This document shows positions 36,410 through 46,192 of a stretch of 64,000 bases of DNA, one piece after another. Location: positions 62,001-126,000 of the forward strand of contig QXCR01000120.1 of the NCBI GenBank assembly GCA_004380135.1, read 5' to 3'. The DNA comes from Stemphylium vesicarium. Lineage: Eukaryota; Ascomycota; Dothideomycetes; Pleosporales; Pleosporaceae. Position 1 is the stretch's first letter. Every line of letters begins with the position of its first letter. The position numbers and the translations under genes were made by a program. The notes under the pieces were generated by a model. That model made no database searches and was not told the origin of the DNA. It worked only from the letters and a program-made list of their open reading frames with translations.

Positions 36410-37027
36410 ATGCCTTGCTACGAGATTCGGCCAATCTCGGGGAAAGGAAAAGGACTGGTGGCTCGCTCTGACATCGCGAAAGGCACGCGAATCCTTGATG
36501 AGGAGCCACTTTTCGCTCTTGCTTCCGCTGCATCATCACTCGACAGCACCGTTGTCTCGAAGGTCAAGACACTCTCCAAAGACCAGCAGAGGCGGTATCT
36601 TTCTCTCCACAACAACCACAAAGGAAAAAATATCTTCACTGGTGTCTTCAGGACAAACGCACTACCCTGCGGGCCAGACTCAATCGTTGGCGCCGTGTAC
36701 CCGAAAATATGTCTGATCAATCACGCCTGCGATCCAAACTCGCACCATAGCTGGAATAGTTCAAGGGGCAGGGAAACCATACATGCTACTAGAGACATCA
36801 AAGTAGGAGAGGAGATAACCATCTCTTACGGAAAGGATGAGACATCAGCTGATCGACGGGCTGAGCTACGCAGCTCATTCGGGTTTGATTGCAGCTGCAG
36901 TATCTGTTCGCTCTCACCCTCTGAAATGCAGCTCAGTGACTCTCGTCGACGTCGCATTGAGCAGATCGATGAAGCGATCGGAAACGGCAACCGCGTGATG
37001 AACAAACCAGGTAAGATGATATCATAA
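36410..37027 (+). CDS. SET-domain protein (possibly truncated)
   Basis: About 205 aa, beginning IRPISGKGKGLVARSDIAKG, the usual N-terminal strand of the fungal SMYD-like SET family. It contains ICLINHACDPNSHHSW (the NHxCxPN core), GEEITISYG (the ELxxDY-like end) and a post-SET cysteine set FGFDCSCSICSLS. Such enzymes transfer methyl groups from S-adenosylmethionine to protein lysines. The end is uncertain: GTAAGA after VMNKP looks like a donor, but the next exon suggested (acceptor ~37066) stops after five codons, so the C-terminal helical region seen in the neighbouring copy is missing. The neighbour at 38056 is a diverged paralog in the same orientation. Confidence 0.7.
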   Translation: MPCYEIRPISGKGKGLVARSDIAKGTRILDEEPLFALASAASSLDSTVVSKVKTLSKDQQRRYLSLHNNHKGKNIFTGVFRTNALPCGPDSIVGAVYPKICLINHACDPNSHHSWNSSRGRETIHATRDIKVGEEITISYGKDETSADRRAELRSSFGFDCSCSICSLSPSEMQLSDSRRRRIEQIDEAIGNGNRVMNKPGKMIS

Positions 37028-38055
37028 CGCCATCCTCTTGCATGAAGCATGCTAATGGAACGTAGTACGTATTCCCGCCTGATAATGGCCAGAAAGATAT
37101 GATAGTAAAGTGGGTGGATGCCGAAACAATGCGCTAACTGTGAGCACTTGGGTTGAAGCTTTGGCGTTCTGCCGCGAAATGCTCCGTGTTCTCCAATGAG
37201 AGTACAACGGTAGCACCAATATCCTGGAGGCGCGACTCTACTACGATGCGTTTTAAGTCGCCATCACTCACGGGAACCAGGCTAGTGCAAGTGTTTTCAC
37301 GGGTAGGGCATATGAGACACGGGTCATCTGCGAAGGGGAGGATAGCCCTGGAACCGCAGATATGAAGGGGTTTAGAGACAACCCGACGAAGCATCGTAAC
37401 TTCGAGGTGCCAAAGAGATGGAGAACGAACAAGACTGCGGTTCCTAAAGGCATAGAAGAAGAGGCTCTCGAGAATTGGTTGTGGCGATTGCAGTAGGCTT
37501 GATGCGCAGTAAAAGCTCGCGCTCATCGATTTTGTCTCAAACTTAGGTGCACAGACTTAGTTCACAGCCTGTAAGGTGGGTACATGCGGTGGTGGTTGAT
37601 AGTAGAAATCTGAAACAGGCCTGGTACGGAAGGGACTGACAATGGACCTCAGGCGTTTGCTTCTTTGAGTGATTAATCAAAACGTGCTCATGCCACGTGA
37701 TGGACGTTTATGCAGTCACCGCGATCCGAGATCGGCAGCCGCTACTATCGAGGTGACTGTCGATTGCTCTTTCCTAGAGCGGGCTTCGGAAGTAAACGGC
37801 CATGTTGTAATCCCATATCGAAAGCTTGACTCCCACTCTACTCGCTTTGCGATATACATCTGTGGAGAGAGCTGAATCGAACAAAAACTCAACAAAGCCG
37901 TAGATTGCGCCTTTGGCCAAACGTGAGTCAGTTCGTTTGCATTCCGATTATTGCTTCTGACATACTGAAACTTGCAGACTGGAAAGGCGTACACATATTA
38001 CCCGAGATCAATACCGATAGAGTGTTGCTGTTTGAATAAGCTTTCTCTCAGCAAG
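37028..38055. other. Spacer between the two SET genes
   Basis: A 130-codon minus-strand frame (37134-37526) opens with an ATG but resembles nothing known, and I do not call it. The last ~100 bp are the leader of the second SET copy. Confidence 0.4.
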
Positions 38056-39071
38056 ATGACCTCCGCGCTGATCGAGGTCCAAGACGTTCCTGGCAAAGGA
38101 AGAGGGGTTATCGCGCGGTGTGACATCGCCGCTGGAACCCGTGTTCTCTCTGAAAAGCCGCTGTTCAAAGTCAACGCTAGTCTAGGTGTCGGACAGATGC
38201 GAAACCAGATCGTGAACGGCTTGAGATCCCTCACTGGGGATCAGCAGCGCCAGTGCCTCTCTCTACACAACGCATACCCCGACAGGCACAGGCTCGACGG
38301 TATCTTCACGACCGACTCTTTCCCATGTGATTCCAACTCCTATCCCAGATTTGGTGGAGTTTATTCCACGGTCAGCCTGATGAATCACAGCCGCCTACCG
38401 AACTGCCACTTCTATTGGAGCGATGTCACTCAGTCCGAAGTAGTCTAGGTGGTCTGTCCTGTCAAAGCTGGAGAGGAGATCACTGTTAGCTATACAACTT
38501 ACGACACCTTTTACAATCATCAGTCTTCCCTCAAGGGGCGCTTCGGTTTCGATTGCGCATGCGATCTCTGCTCCCTTCCGCTCGCTGACCGAAAGTTAAG
38601 CGATGCGCACCGCCTTCAAATCTTCCAACTGCAAGACCGAATCTTGGCGGAAGGTTATGCGCCCCACAACCCTGAAGAAGCTTTGCTCGGTCTTCGCAAG
38701 ATCGCTCAGCTTCTCGGCGAGGTACGTATCCACGCCAGATTTTGAGAACGATGCTAATATTGTTCCAGGAGTACAAAGGTAGAACCCTCCCCGAGGAAGC
38801 GGGTGTGTACGAGAATGCGGTGATAATTCCTGTCTCGTTCGGCGATCGTGCCCGAGCAAGCATCTTCGCGGAGAGGGCGTACAAGGCCAATCTGATCTGC
38901 TTGGGCGAGGACCATGAAGAAACTCGGGAGATGAAGGTGATTATGCAAGACCCGACCTCTCAGGAACAACTCGGCATAGCGAACAGGGGCAAGGCTCCCA
39001 ACGGCGCTGCTCCTACCGGCTTGGACGAGAGTGACTTCGAGAAGTGGCTGTGGCGACTGAATTTAGGATAG
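38056..39071 (+). pseudogene. SET-domain paralog with in-frame stop
   Basis: The N-terminal half reads IEVQDVPGKGRGVIARCDIA through SLMNHSRLPNCHFYW, where the core is NHSRLPN instead of NHxCxPN. The frame meets a TAG at 38446-38448 after SEVV and then continues without shift through PVKAGEEITVSY, the cysteine set FGFDCACDLCSLP, and the helical region RLQIFQLQDRILAEGYAP. A 47-bp intron (38722-38768) joins LLGE to EYKGRTLPEE, and the coding potential ends at WLWRLNLG, stop 39071. The length without the stop would be about 320 aa, typical for the family. A single C-to-T change of CAG would give this TAG. The intact intron and downstream frame suggest recent loss; a short real intron around the stop cannot be placed. 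Confidence 0.7.
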
Positions 39072-39488
39072 GAGGTTGATCTGAATAGCGAGGTCCACCA
39101 TGGGTCAATTGTTCACTTGAGTTCACAAGCTCGCTGGGTATTCGACACGATGATGGAATAATGGGTCGTATCCCGGAGATCTCCGGACTATCTTCAGAGC
39201 ATGGATGCTCCTCTAGCGTGAATTGATAATTGGAATGTATACGTGTATGTTGAATCAGTTTGTAAAGGAGTTGTGCTAGTACTGTGACAGGTAAGACAAC
39301 TTCCAAGGTTGACAAATGTCGCGTCGATAGACGTAATGCTCGCGACGGAGGAAGCTGACTAGGGCACCGATGACGATTAGCGCCTTGGCATTCGCCCCGC
39401 AGACAACGGTGGCTTCCAGAGCAAGACGACAATCATTCTGGGCATCTCCTTGTACAAATTCACATTCTCCGTTTCCACTAATGTGCCG
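39072..39488. other. Intergenic
   Basis: The 3' flanks of the SET paralog (+) and the epoxide hydrolase pseudogene (-). Nothing recognised. Confidence 0.5.
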
Positions 39489-40604
39489 CTATGGTGGACG
39501 TGTTTCGCTCACATCGCAGTCTGTTCTCACGACCCCATAACAGGTTTCTTCGCAAACATCCTCCAGAATCGCTCCAGGCCGCTCCCACACAGCAAAATGA
39601 CTGCCCTATCCGAGTAGTCAGTGATACATCGGACATCATGGAAGAGTTCATTCCTACGCTTACCTCGTCGTGAGTAGTGTGTTGCACCAGATTTGGAAAG
39701 ATATCAGCTAACCAAGATTTTGGGAGCATCATCAGCTCACCAGGAAAACGCGAGTACCCTAAAGGCTTCTCTTTGCTGGTTTCCATCGCATTGAAGGTTG
39801 GTATTCCTTCTCTTTAGAACTCAGGGATACTGTATGGGCATTCTGGGGGACAACTTACAAAGCTAGCAAAGCTAGTGGGATGGTCGAAAGTGTTAGCCGA
39901 ACTGTAGATGAACGAGTCCCATGCTCGAGAGCATAGGCGATTCGTGTATCCCCCCACGTCTGCGCTCGCTTGAGATGCTAACGCTCATCCGGGGTCAACA
40001 AATCGTCATCACCTTTGTAGGCCCTTAGGCCCAGGAAGTTGACTCAATATGGTCAGACTGTAAGTTGCAAAATCGATGGACCCGGGCAGCTGCCTCCATC
40101 CTGAATTCAGCATCACGTCCGATATCCGACGAAAAGCCGTGTCCAGGAGATGGAACGAAGATGTGATATGGCAGAGAATCAGGTGTGTATCTCTTTCGTA
40201 CCAGATCGAGCATAGACAGAAACTCTAGAAACGCCCGGCCAGCCGTGCATAAAGAGGATGGGAGTGGCATCTTTCTTTTCCGAGAAAAGCCTAACAAATT
40301 GGATGCTCAATTGGTCTTGTTGCAAATTGTTCACTATCGCGATGAAGTTTGGGAAAGAGTTGATACGCGCTTCCTACTGGCGCCAGTCGAATTTATGGAT
40401 TCATGTCTCTTTGGCTTCAATCAGCCAATCTCGGGTTATACCAAATTACCCGCTGTTCTGTTCGCTGTACCACGTCTCCGGTGCAATCTTTGAGAGCTCA
40501 AGGAGAGACTTGAATTCTTCGATGTCTTTTTCCGGAACATGTCCTGGGAACGGCTCAGGGTGGATGAGAACATTTGGAGGAAGCTTGTTAAATGAGGCAC
40601 TCAT
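39489..40604 (-). pseudogene. Epoxide hydrolase (EHN + alpha/beta hydrolase), inactivated
   Basis: The ATG at 40604 begins an epoxide-hydrolase N-terminal domain: EPFPGHVPEKDIEEFKSLLE, then FGITRDWLIEAKET and FDWRQ, then EARINSFPNF. Three stops interrupt one frame: TAA 40448-40446, TGA 40403-40401 and TAG 40376-40374. After the oxyanion-hole motif HGWPG the frame shifts (~40236) and continues as FLEFLSMLDLVRKRYTPDSL and PYHIFVPSPGHGFSS. Farther down are the family C-terminal blocks PLGYSRFPGELMMLPKSW, FPNLVQHTTH and HFAVWERPGAILEDV (an HxxGGHF-like end) in differing frames. The stops fit C:G-to-T:A change (TGG to TGA, for example). The family hydrates epoxides; this copy cannot encode a working enzyme. 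Confidence 0.85.
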
Positions 40605-41003
40605 ACTGCTTTGAATGCTGGTGAAAGACTGTGGGTTAGTGTTGGTGAACTGTGGGCTCTTCGCGGCAAGTTGTGATTAGATAATTTTCTGAATGGGTAT
40701 TTGATGATGCTTTCACGGAAGATATTTATCCCGATCTTGGGATTACTAAACGTGCGTCGCACGAGCGGGTTCATGGCCGGTGTGGGTTCAACGCCGACAT
40801 GGGGTCATCTCCGCGCACCAAATCTTCGCCCCTCTCGGGCGCCGGGTACGTACGTCACCCCGATTTAGTGAGATCGCGCTAGGATCGCGCCGTTTCACGA
40901 CCCAGGCATCTAGACTTTCACGACGTCGACTCTTTTCCTCATTTAATTGATATCCTCGCATCTCTGCACTTCATTCGCACGCTTGATTCTCCACACCACC
41001 TGC
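40605..41003. other. Intergenic promoter region
   Basis: It lies between the epoxide hydrolase pseudogene (-) and the HhH-GPD gene (+). No gene seen. Confidence 0.5.
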
Positions 41004-42023
41004 ATGCTACTCATCTCAACAATGCGACGATCAGCAAGGACTGCTGCACAAACAGCGCAACGAGCAGCAAATGTTTCTGTCAAAAGAGCTCGTAGCATGT
41101 CAACATCCAGCGAAGAAACAGTCACCAAGCGACCCAAACGCCAGTCGGCAACTCGCCCAATCACGAAGCATGTTGATGCTAAGAGCCCGGAACGAAGCAA
41201 GCAAGAAGACGACTCGGAAGCCGACGGTGTAGATGCGACGCAAGCCAAGGACGATGCCAATGCCGGCAAGAAATGGAAGGCATGGTCGGATCACGCTACC
41301 TCAACACCTTATCCCGACTTTGGCCGCCCCACCAACCGCGAGTGCAAGGTTGCATACGACATTCTGTGGGACCTGCACAATGACGCCGTAGAGGCCGAGT
41401 TCGATGACACCAACACCCCCGAAACAATTCCTTTTGTGCTGGACGCGATGATAGTCGCAGTCCTTAGTCAAGCCACCAGCTGGAGCAATGCCAAACGCGC
41501 AATGGACAGCATGAAAGCGACCTACGGCTCTGTCTTTGCGTACGAGGATATCTACACGGGCGGATCGGAGAAGCTACAGGAAACCATTCGTTGTGGTGGG
41601 CTGCATGTAAGAAAGACAAAGATCATCATGTCTATCCTTGAACAAGTCAAACAACGATATGGTCGCTGGAGTCTAGATCATTTGCTAGAGGCAAGCGATG
41701 AAGATGCGATGAAGGAGCTGATGAGCTACAAGTACATTGGACCCAAATCGGCTTTTGTGGTCATGGGCTGGTGCTTGAAAAGGAATCGGTTCACCGTTGA
41801 CACTCACGTCTACCGTATCGCGGGACTTTGGGGTTGGAGACCAAAGGAAGCGACCCGTGAGAAGACGCAGTCGCATCTGGACGCCTTGATTCCGGTGGAG
41901 CTGAAGTTCAAACTGCACTTCTTTTTAATCCAGCATGGTCGTACTTGCCCCGCCTGTCGTGGTGGGAGCAAAAGCAACGAACCGTGTGAAGTACAGCGAA
42001 AGATGAAGAAGCAGCTGAAGTAG
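41004..42023 (+). CDS. HhH-GPD DNA glycosylase-like (endonuclease III-like)
   Basis: Single exon, 339 aa from the ATG at 41004 (a second ATG at 41022 is possible). Residues 1-~95 are basic then acidic, with KRPKRQ (possible nuclear signal) and a disordered stretch. The catalytic region follows: MIVAVLSQATSWSNAKRAM (the LLSxQT-like helix), the helix-hairpin-helix MSYKYIGPKSAFVVMGWC with a Lys where endonuclease III has its catalytic one, and RFTVDTHVYRIAGLWGW with the catalytic Asp (VDTHV). The end HGRTCPACRGGSKSNEPCE has three cysteines, so the 4Fe-4S cluster of bacterial Nth is not clearly complete. Base-excision repair is the inferred role; Nth1 orthology is not claimed. Confidence 0.87.
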   Translation: MLLISTMRRSARTAAQTAQRAANVSVKRARSMSTSSEETVTKRPKRQSATRPITKHVDAKSPERSKQEDDSEADGVDATQAKDDANAGKKWKAWSDHATSTPYPDFGRPTNRECKVAYDILWDLHNDAVEAEFDDTNTPETIPFVLDAMIVAVLSQATSWSNAKRAMDSMKATYGSVFAYEDIYTGGSEKLQETIRCGGLHVRKTKIIMSILEQVKQRYGRWSLDHLLEASDEDAMKELMSYKYIGPKSAFVVMGWCLKRNRFTVDTHVYRIAGLWGWRPKEATREKTQSHLDALIPVELKFKLHFFLIQHGRTCPACRGGSKSNEPCEVQRKMKKQLK

Positions 42024-42213
42024 TTCATCTTTGTAGTTATCATGTAGTCTCGTGCAAGCATGTAAAATCCTAGTCCTAATATCCTTACTGTATCATTCGT
42101 CGATTATCATGAGTTCAGCAAGTACTAGTACACGAGACAAAGTGAAACTCGAAAAAAGAGTGATTCAAAAGCTACGGAGAAAAGTTCCTACGCGCGCATC
42201 ATGCCAACAGTAT

Positions 42214-43560
42214 TCAAACCAACGGACGAGCCGCATCCACAACAGGAGGGGGCAGCAACCCCATGTCCACCATCTCCTGCGCAGCCTGGAAAGACGACTC
42301 GATCGTATCAACAAAGCCCGTCCACCCCTGCCTTCTTGCCTTGTTCATGCTAACCACAACAACAGCTGAGCAACAAATATCGAGAAACCCAAAATTCTCC
42401 TTCATCGCATCTTCTGCAAAAGGATTAGCGGTGATATTTCCCCCCGATGCCTCCATAATTTCCTTCCAAGCATCTTTGTTGCACTGCTTCTGTGCCCAGT
42501 CTAGCATGGAGTAGCTAGACGCGGTAATCAGAGGTGGGCCATGCCCAAGCGGGCAATCTTTCCCCCCCTTAAGCTCAGTCCTGTAGAATCGAGATGCATC
42601 CTCCTGCGGACTCATAGCTCCCTTGTCGTTACCATACCAACGCGCTAGCTCCACCCAAAGACGCTCATGCGTCATGGAATTGGAGTCGATGGCATTGTAC
42701 GCTTGGTCCTTGCAGGCATCGTTTAACGCGGCCCATTCGCTTAGGTAGCCGGTCAACCGAGCCGTGGAAAGCGCTGCTGGTCCTTGCCACGAGGTCCAGT
42801 CGCCGGGAAAGTACATTGGTTCCTTCTTGTGGGCCTGGACTGCAGCGTAGACGCAGAGTAGATAGGTCCCGTTCATCTGCGCCTTTAGGGCGGAGCCAAC
42901 CACACCGCATGGACGGATAACATTCCAAGATGTCTGCGGGTGGCGTTGACAATAGTCCTGCAAATCGTCTTCTTGTACGTAGTAGAAGTTTGGTTCGAGA
43001 TGTCGGGGCTGTGGATCAGACTCGACTAGAGGCTGTGGGGTTCGTCCGAATTGCAATCCGTAGTTCTTACCACCAGTCTGCAGGAGGATTCGCTTCGGTA
43101 CCACTTGCGCGATGTCCAGCGCCTTCAGAAATGATGAGAAGAGACGGCCGTTGACTTCCACCAGTTTGTCGACGTTCCTCCATACACCTTCGTGCTCTTC
43201 GGTCTTGGGCTGCATGTAGGCGTAGAAAAACACATATGGATCTGCTTCTTGGACCACGCCTAGAGCTTGCGCAACGTCCTCTGGGCAGCCATTGAAGTCG
43301 ACAGAGAGATGCTGGATGCGCGATTGCTGCTCCTTTGACAGCAAATTCATCAAGCATTTCTCCGGTTGGCTCCGAGAAACGGTATAAATCTTCGTCCAGC
43401 GTCCTGGTACATCGAGCAAGCTGCGAATAGTGTTCCAACCAGATATTCCAGTAGCACCAGTGACGATCGCAGTGAGACCATCATTAGCAGGTAATGTAGG
43501 TAGGTTATGGTAAATGCCTGATTGGCGAACGGTGAAGCTTGCTTTGACCGGGCGAACCAT
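42214..43560 (-). CDS. PRISE-type NAD(P)H reductase (atypical SDR)
   Basis: Single exon, 448 aa. The N-terminal nucleotide fold is AIVTGATGISGWNTIRSLL, with the GATGxxG loop and a following SRSQPE segment that would hold NADPH. The block KRILLQTGGKNYGLQFG and the later NFYYVQEDDLQDY match PRISE enzymes (progesterone 5-beta-reductase/iridoid synthase-like), which reduce activated C=C bonds; here the Tyr lies in FYYVQEDD. Fungal members often sit in secondary-metabolite clusters (SirQ in sirodesmin is one). It lies 0.5 kb from the pathway-type regulator, so a tailoring role in the same pathway is plausible but inferred. The promoter has a TATAAG core ~85 bp upstream. Confidence 0.88.
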   Translation of the reverse strand: MVRPVKASFTVRQSGIYHNLPTLPANDGLTAIVTGATGISGWNTIRSLLDVPGRWTKIYTVSRSQPEKCLMNLLSKEQQSRIQHLSVDFNGCPEDVAQALGVVQEADPYVFFYAYMQPKTEEHEGVWRNVDKLVEVNGRLFSSFLKALDIAQVVPKRILLQTGGKNYGLQFGRTPQPLVESDPQPRHLEPNFYYVQEDDLQDYCQRHPQTSWNVIRPCGVVGSALKAQMNGTYLLCVYAAVQAHKKEPMYFPGDWTSWQGPAALSTARLTGYLSEWAALNDACKDQAYNAIDSNSMTHERLWVELARWYGNDKGAMSPQEDASRFYRTELKGGKDCPLGHGPPLITASSYSMLDWAQKQCNKDAWKEIMEASGGNITANPFAEDAMKENFGFLDICCSAVVVVSMNKARRQGWTGFVDTIESSFQAAQEMVDMGLLPPPVVDAARPLV

Positions 43561-44065
43561 GACGATCTGAGTTGGAGATGTTTGGAAGGAATAGAACTAA
43601 TGGATTGACTGGGCGAACATAGATGTCAGATACATGGCACACTTATAGGCCGCCAGGACCGACGGCCACTTCTACCCAGAATGCACTTTCATCCAATTCC
43701 GGTCAAGGACTCAAGGTTTAGGCCAGAATGGTGGATTCATGATCCGCAATTCATTCCGATGGAAGCGATCGATGTCTATGATCCGTTGATTTCTTACGGA
43801 TACCCCGTTTCTGATCAGCACCCACTAGCTGAAACTTATGCGTACTTGTGACTAGCAGCATTCCTACGTACCTCGCATTTTCTGACCGAAGAGCCATCCT
43901 TAGGCTAACCCACGTTCTAACTCTTTTGCGTCGATCAGGAAAAGAACGCCCTGTTTTCGATCCACAGGAGTCGCATGCCAAGTCTCATGTTCGTCATGTG
44001 TCGTCTGGGCCCACTGAGCTACGCGCTGCATGCTCCGCAAAAACCAATCTAATGCCTCGTATTAT
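43561..44065. other. Promoter of the PRISE-type reductase gene
   Basis: About 0.5 kb upstream of the reductase and downstream of the regulator. Contains a core promoter site (43642-43647) and a GGCCAGAAT word near 43721 that also occurs near 51771 upstream of the NRPS-like gene. No gene seen. Confidence 0.5.
43642..43647 (-). promoter_or_regulatory. TATA box of the PRISE-type reductase gene
   Basis: Minus-strand CTATAAGTG is about 85 bp before the start codon. The NRPS-like gene has nearly the same core (CTATAAGTAG). Confidence 0.5.
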
Positions 44066-46192
44066 CTATCCGGTGAAGTCCTTGTAGCGGCAGACGAAAT
44101 CATGCAGAGGTTGTACTGAATCAGAGGGCACAGGCTGCATGTAACGGCATTCGTCATCCCGCAGCTGTACAGCCTTCAAGATCGACATTGCGAGCCACCA
44201 ATATTCAGGGGCGTGTCTTTCGAACCCCCTATGTGGTACAACTTCGGCTTCCACGGGTTTGTTTGCAGAATCCCACAAGCGCTTCCATCGCTGAAGGGCG
44301 CCAAATAGAGATTCCGCCATGACATCTTGCGTAAAGTTCGCCCTCGAAGCCTGTATCATGGAATGTAAGGCTAGAAAGGTTAGTTCACGATCCAAGGAGC
44401 TGATGCGAGGGGTGAGTTACCGTTAATAAGTATAAGGAGGATCTCTTCTGTGATGAGGGTCTGGTCCGGTGCCGGCGTTTCTGGTGCTGTTGATAGCAAA
44501 AACGATGTGAGGTCTCGTAATGTCCAGCCACTCATAGCTTGACGCTCCGCAAAAGCGACACACTCCAGATTTGAGAGCGACTTGACACGAAAAATTCTGT
44601 CTTCGCATGGAAGATCACCAGTCATCTCCGACAATGCTACCTGTGGGGCGGTATTGAAGAATATAGTCACAGCAGAATCTAACATGAAGGTCCACGCCCC
44701 GATTCTATCGTTCCTAATCAGCAAGTGTGAAACAAAATCACGATCAGAGGCCTCATACCTTATTCGTGCTTCATCCGCGACGACTACTTGCCAGAGGTAA
44801 TCTTCTGTAGCGTTGGATAGATCTCGGCGCCTGTAAGAAAATAGTCCCGAGTTTCGCACTGCTGCAACCAAAGATGAGTGCCTCTGTAAACGTATCCGCC
44901 GGCGTACTGTAAGATTACTATTGTTATTCAGGATAATCATGAATAACAAGCCCGCTTGGTATAATTCAACGTCATCATTGGAGACATATTCCTGTGGCGG
45001 ACGTGGAATACTAGATTTCAAAGCCAAGCGGCCGAAGACGTATTCCTCGGCGACATCGAAACATTGACGCAGAGCGACTGAGACGTCAGACTGGCTGGAC
45101 GACATGGATCCAAATAATACTACCGTGATGAGAAGAGGAAACGATGTGGTGTGAACGCTGAAACTTGGTCCGTAAAACAGGTGGAGTTCATCAAAGTAAT
45201 AACGGAAGAAAGCCTTGACGCAGTAGTTTACGTTTTCGGTCGTGAACGTCGCTCTAGCGACTTGTTCGTCGAAATTGGCTTGCATGCTAACTCCACGCAA
45301 TAGCATTGCGTCATGCTGTGCAGATAGTTCGTCTACTATCTGGCTTAATCGATCCTCAAGCGCGGAAGTTCCCTCTGAAGATGGCAATGATGCATACGCA
45401 AGCGGTAACGCCTCCAACGCTTCGTCTCCAAGTATTGAAAATGGGTAGGCGAACGAAGGCGAAGAATAGTCGTTGAAGTCGATGCTGAGAAAGCCAGGCT
45501 GTACGTAATGTCCTTCTATGTTGACTTCCGAAACTTGGTGATCGACTTCATCCCCTGAACTGCTTGCGTCGAACGCTTCCGCGGCGATTATCGCGGATTG
45601 AGAATTGTCAGCAGGATTTGTGAAGTTGAGAAGAAAGTCGATCGATATACGCCCGCGATCGACAGCGGAAGAACTCTCAGCATTGGCAGCAGCAGAAGAA
45701 TCGGACTGTAGGTGGAGATTGATCTGCTGAGGCGCGAATGCAGCACCAGGGTTCAGCCGACCATAGGTACATGTGACTGCACTAGAGCGGCAACGCGTGC
45801 ATGGCATCTTGGAGTCGCACGAGAGCTTGCGCCGTGAGCATTTGTCACATGAGGCGCGCTTTCTTCCGCGCTTTGCAGTCGGTAAGATGACGTCTTGACC
45901 TGAAGTGGAACAGCCTTGGACATGCCGCCGGGCGAGATCTCTGGTCGCTGTCTTAGTTTTTTTCCTAGATGACTTAGGAGAATATACCGTCTCGTGAACT
46001 TGGCGCCACAGATTGGGCAAGTCAAATCGTGTCTACCGGAATCTATCGAGGTTGAGCTGCGGAACACTCGTCATGCTTTGGGTCCATACGCGTCGCCTCG
46101 TGTCGACGTAGATGACTGTTGGTCGAGTAGACCTTGTCGCAAGTGGTACAGCGATGTCTATCGGATGCATTTGTGGGGTGTTGAGAAGGCAT
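44066..46192 (-). CDS. Regulator with two C2H2 fingers plus Zn2Cys6
   Basis: Four exons, 46192-46090, 46042-45988, 45940-44421 and 44370-44066, give 660 aa; introns are 47, 47 and 50 bp. Spliced, the N-terminus reads C2H2 finger 1 (CTTCDKVYSTNSHLRRHEAT), the linker HSGRHDL, finger 2 (CPICGAKFTRRDLARRHV), then the binuclear cluster CDKCSRRKLSCDSKMPCTRC...TC. This triple layout is typical of fungal-specific regulators, many in biosynthetic clusters. The fungal-trans region spans ~230-620 and the last exon continues it (LINALHSMIQASRANFTQD). Both intron 1 and intron 2 fall between or within fingers, so frames without splicing break the finger. The position between the reductase and the NRPS/PKS genes suggests it controls this cluster (inference). 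Confidence 0.9.

Noticed and set aside
37134..37526. 130-codon minus-strand frame with ATG
   Set aside because: No homology recognised, no promoter or intron signals, and it lies between decaying genes.
43930..44040. tRNA-like signal on the minus strand (TAGCTCAGTGGG and GGATCGAAAAC)
   Set aside because: A-box and partial B-box words are present, but the D-stem does not pair and the T-arm would need a nine-base loop, so no tRNA fold.
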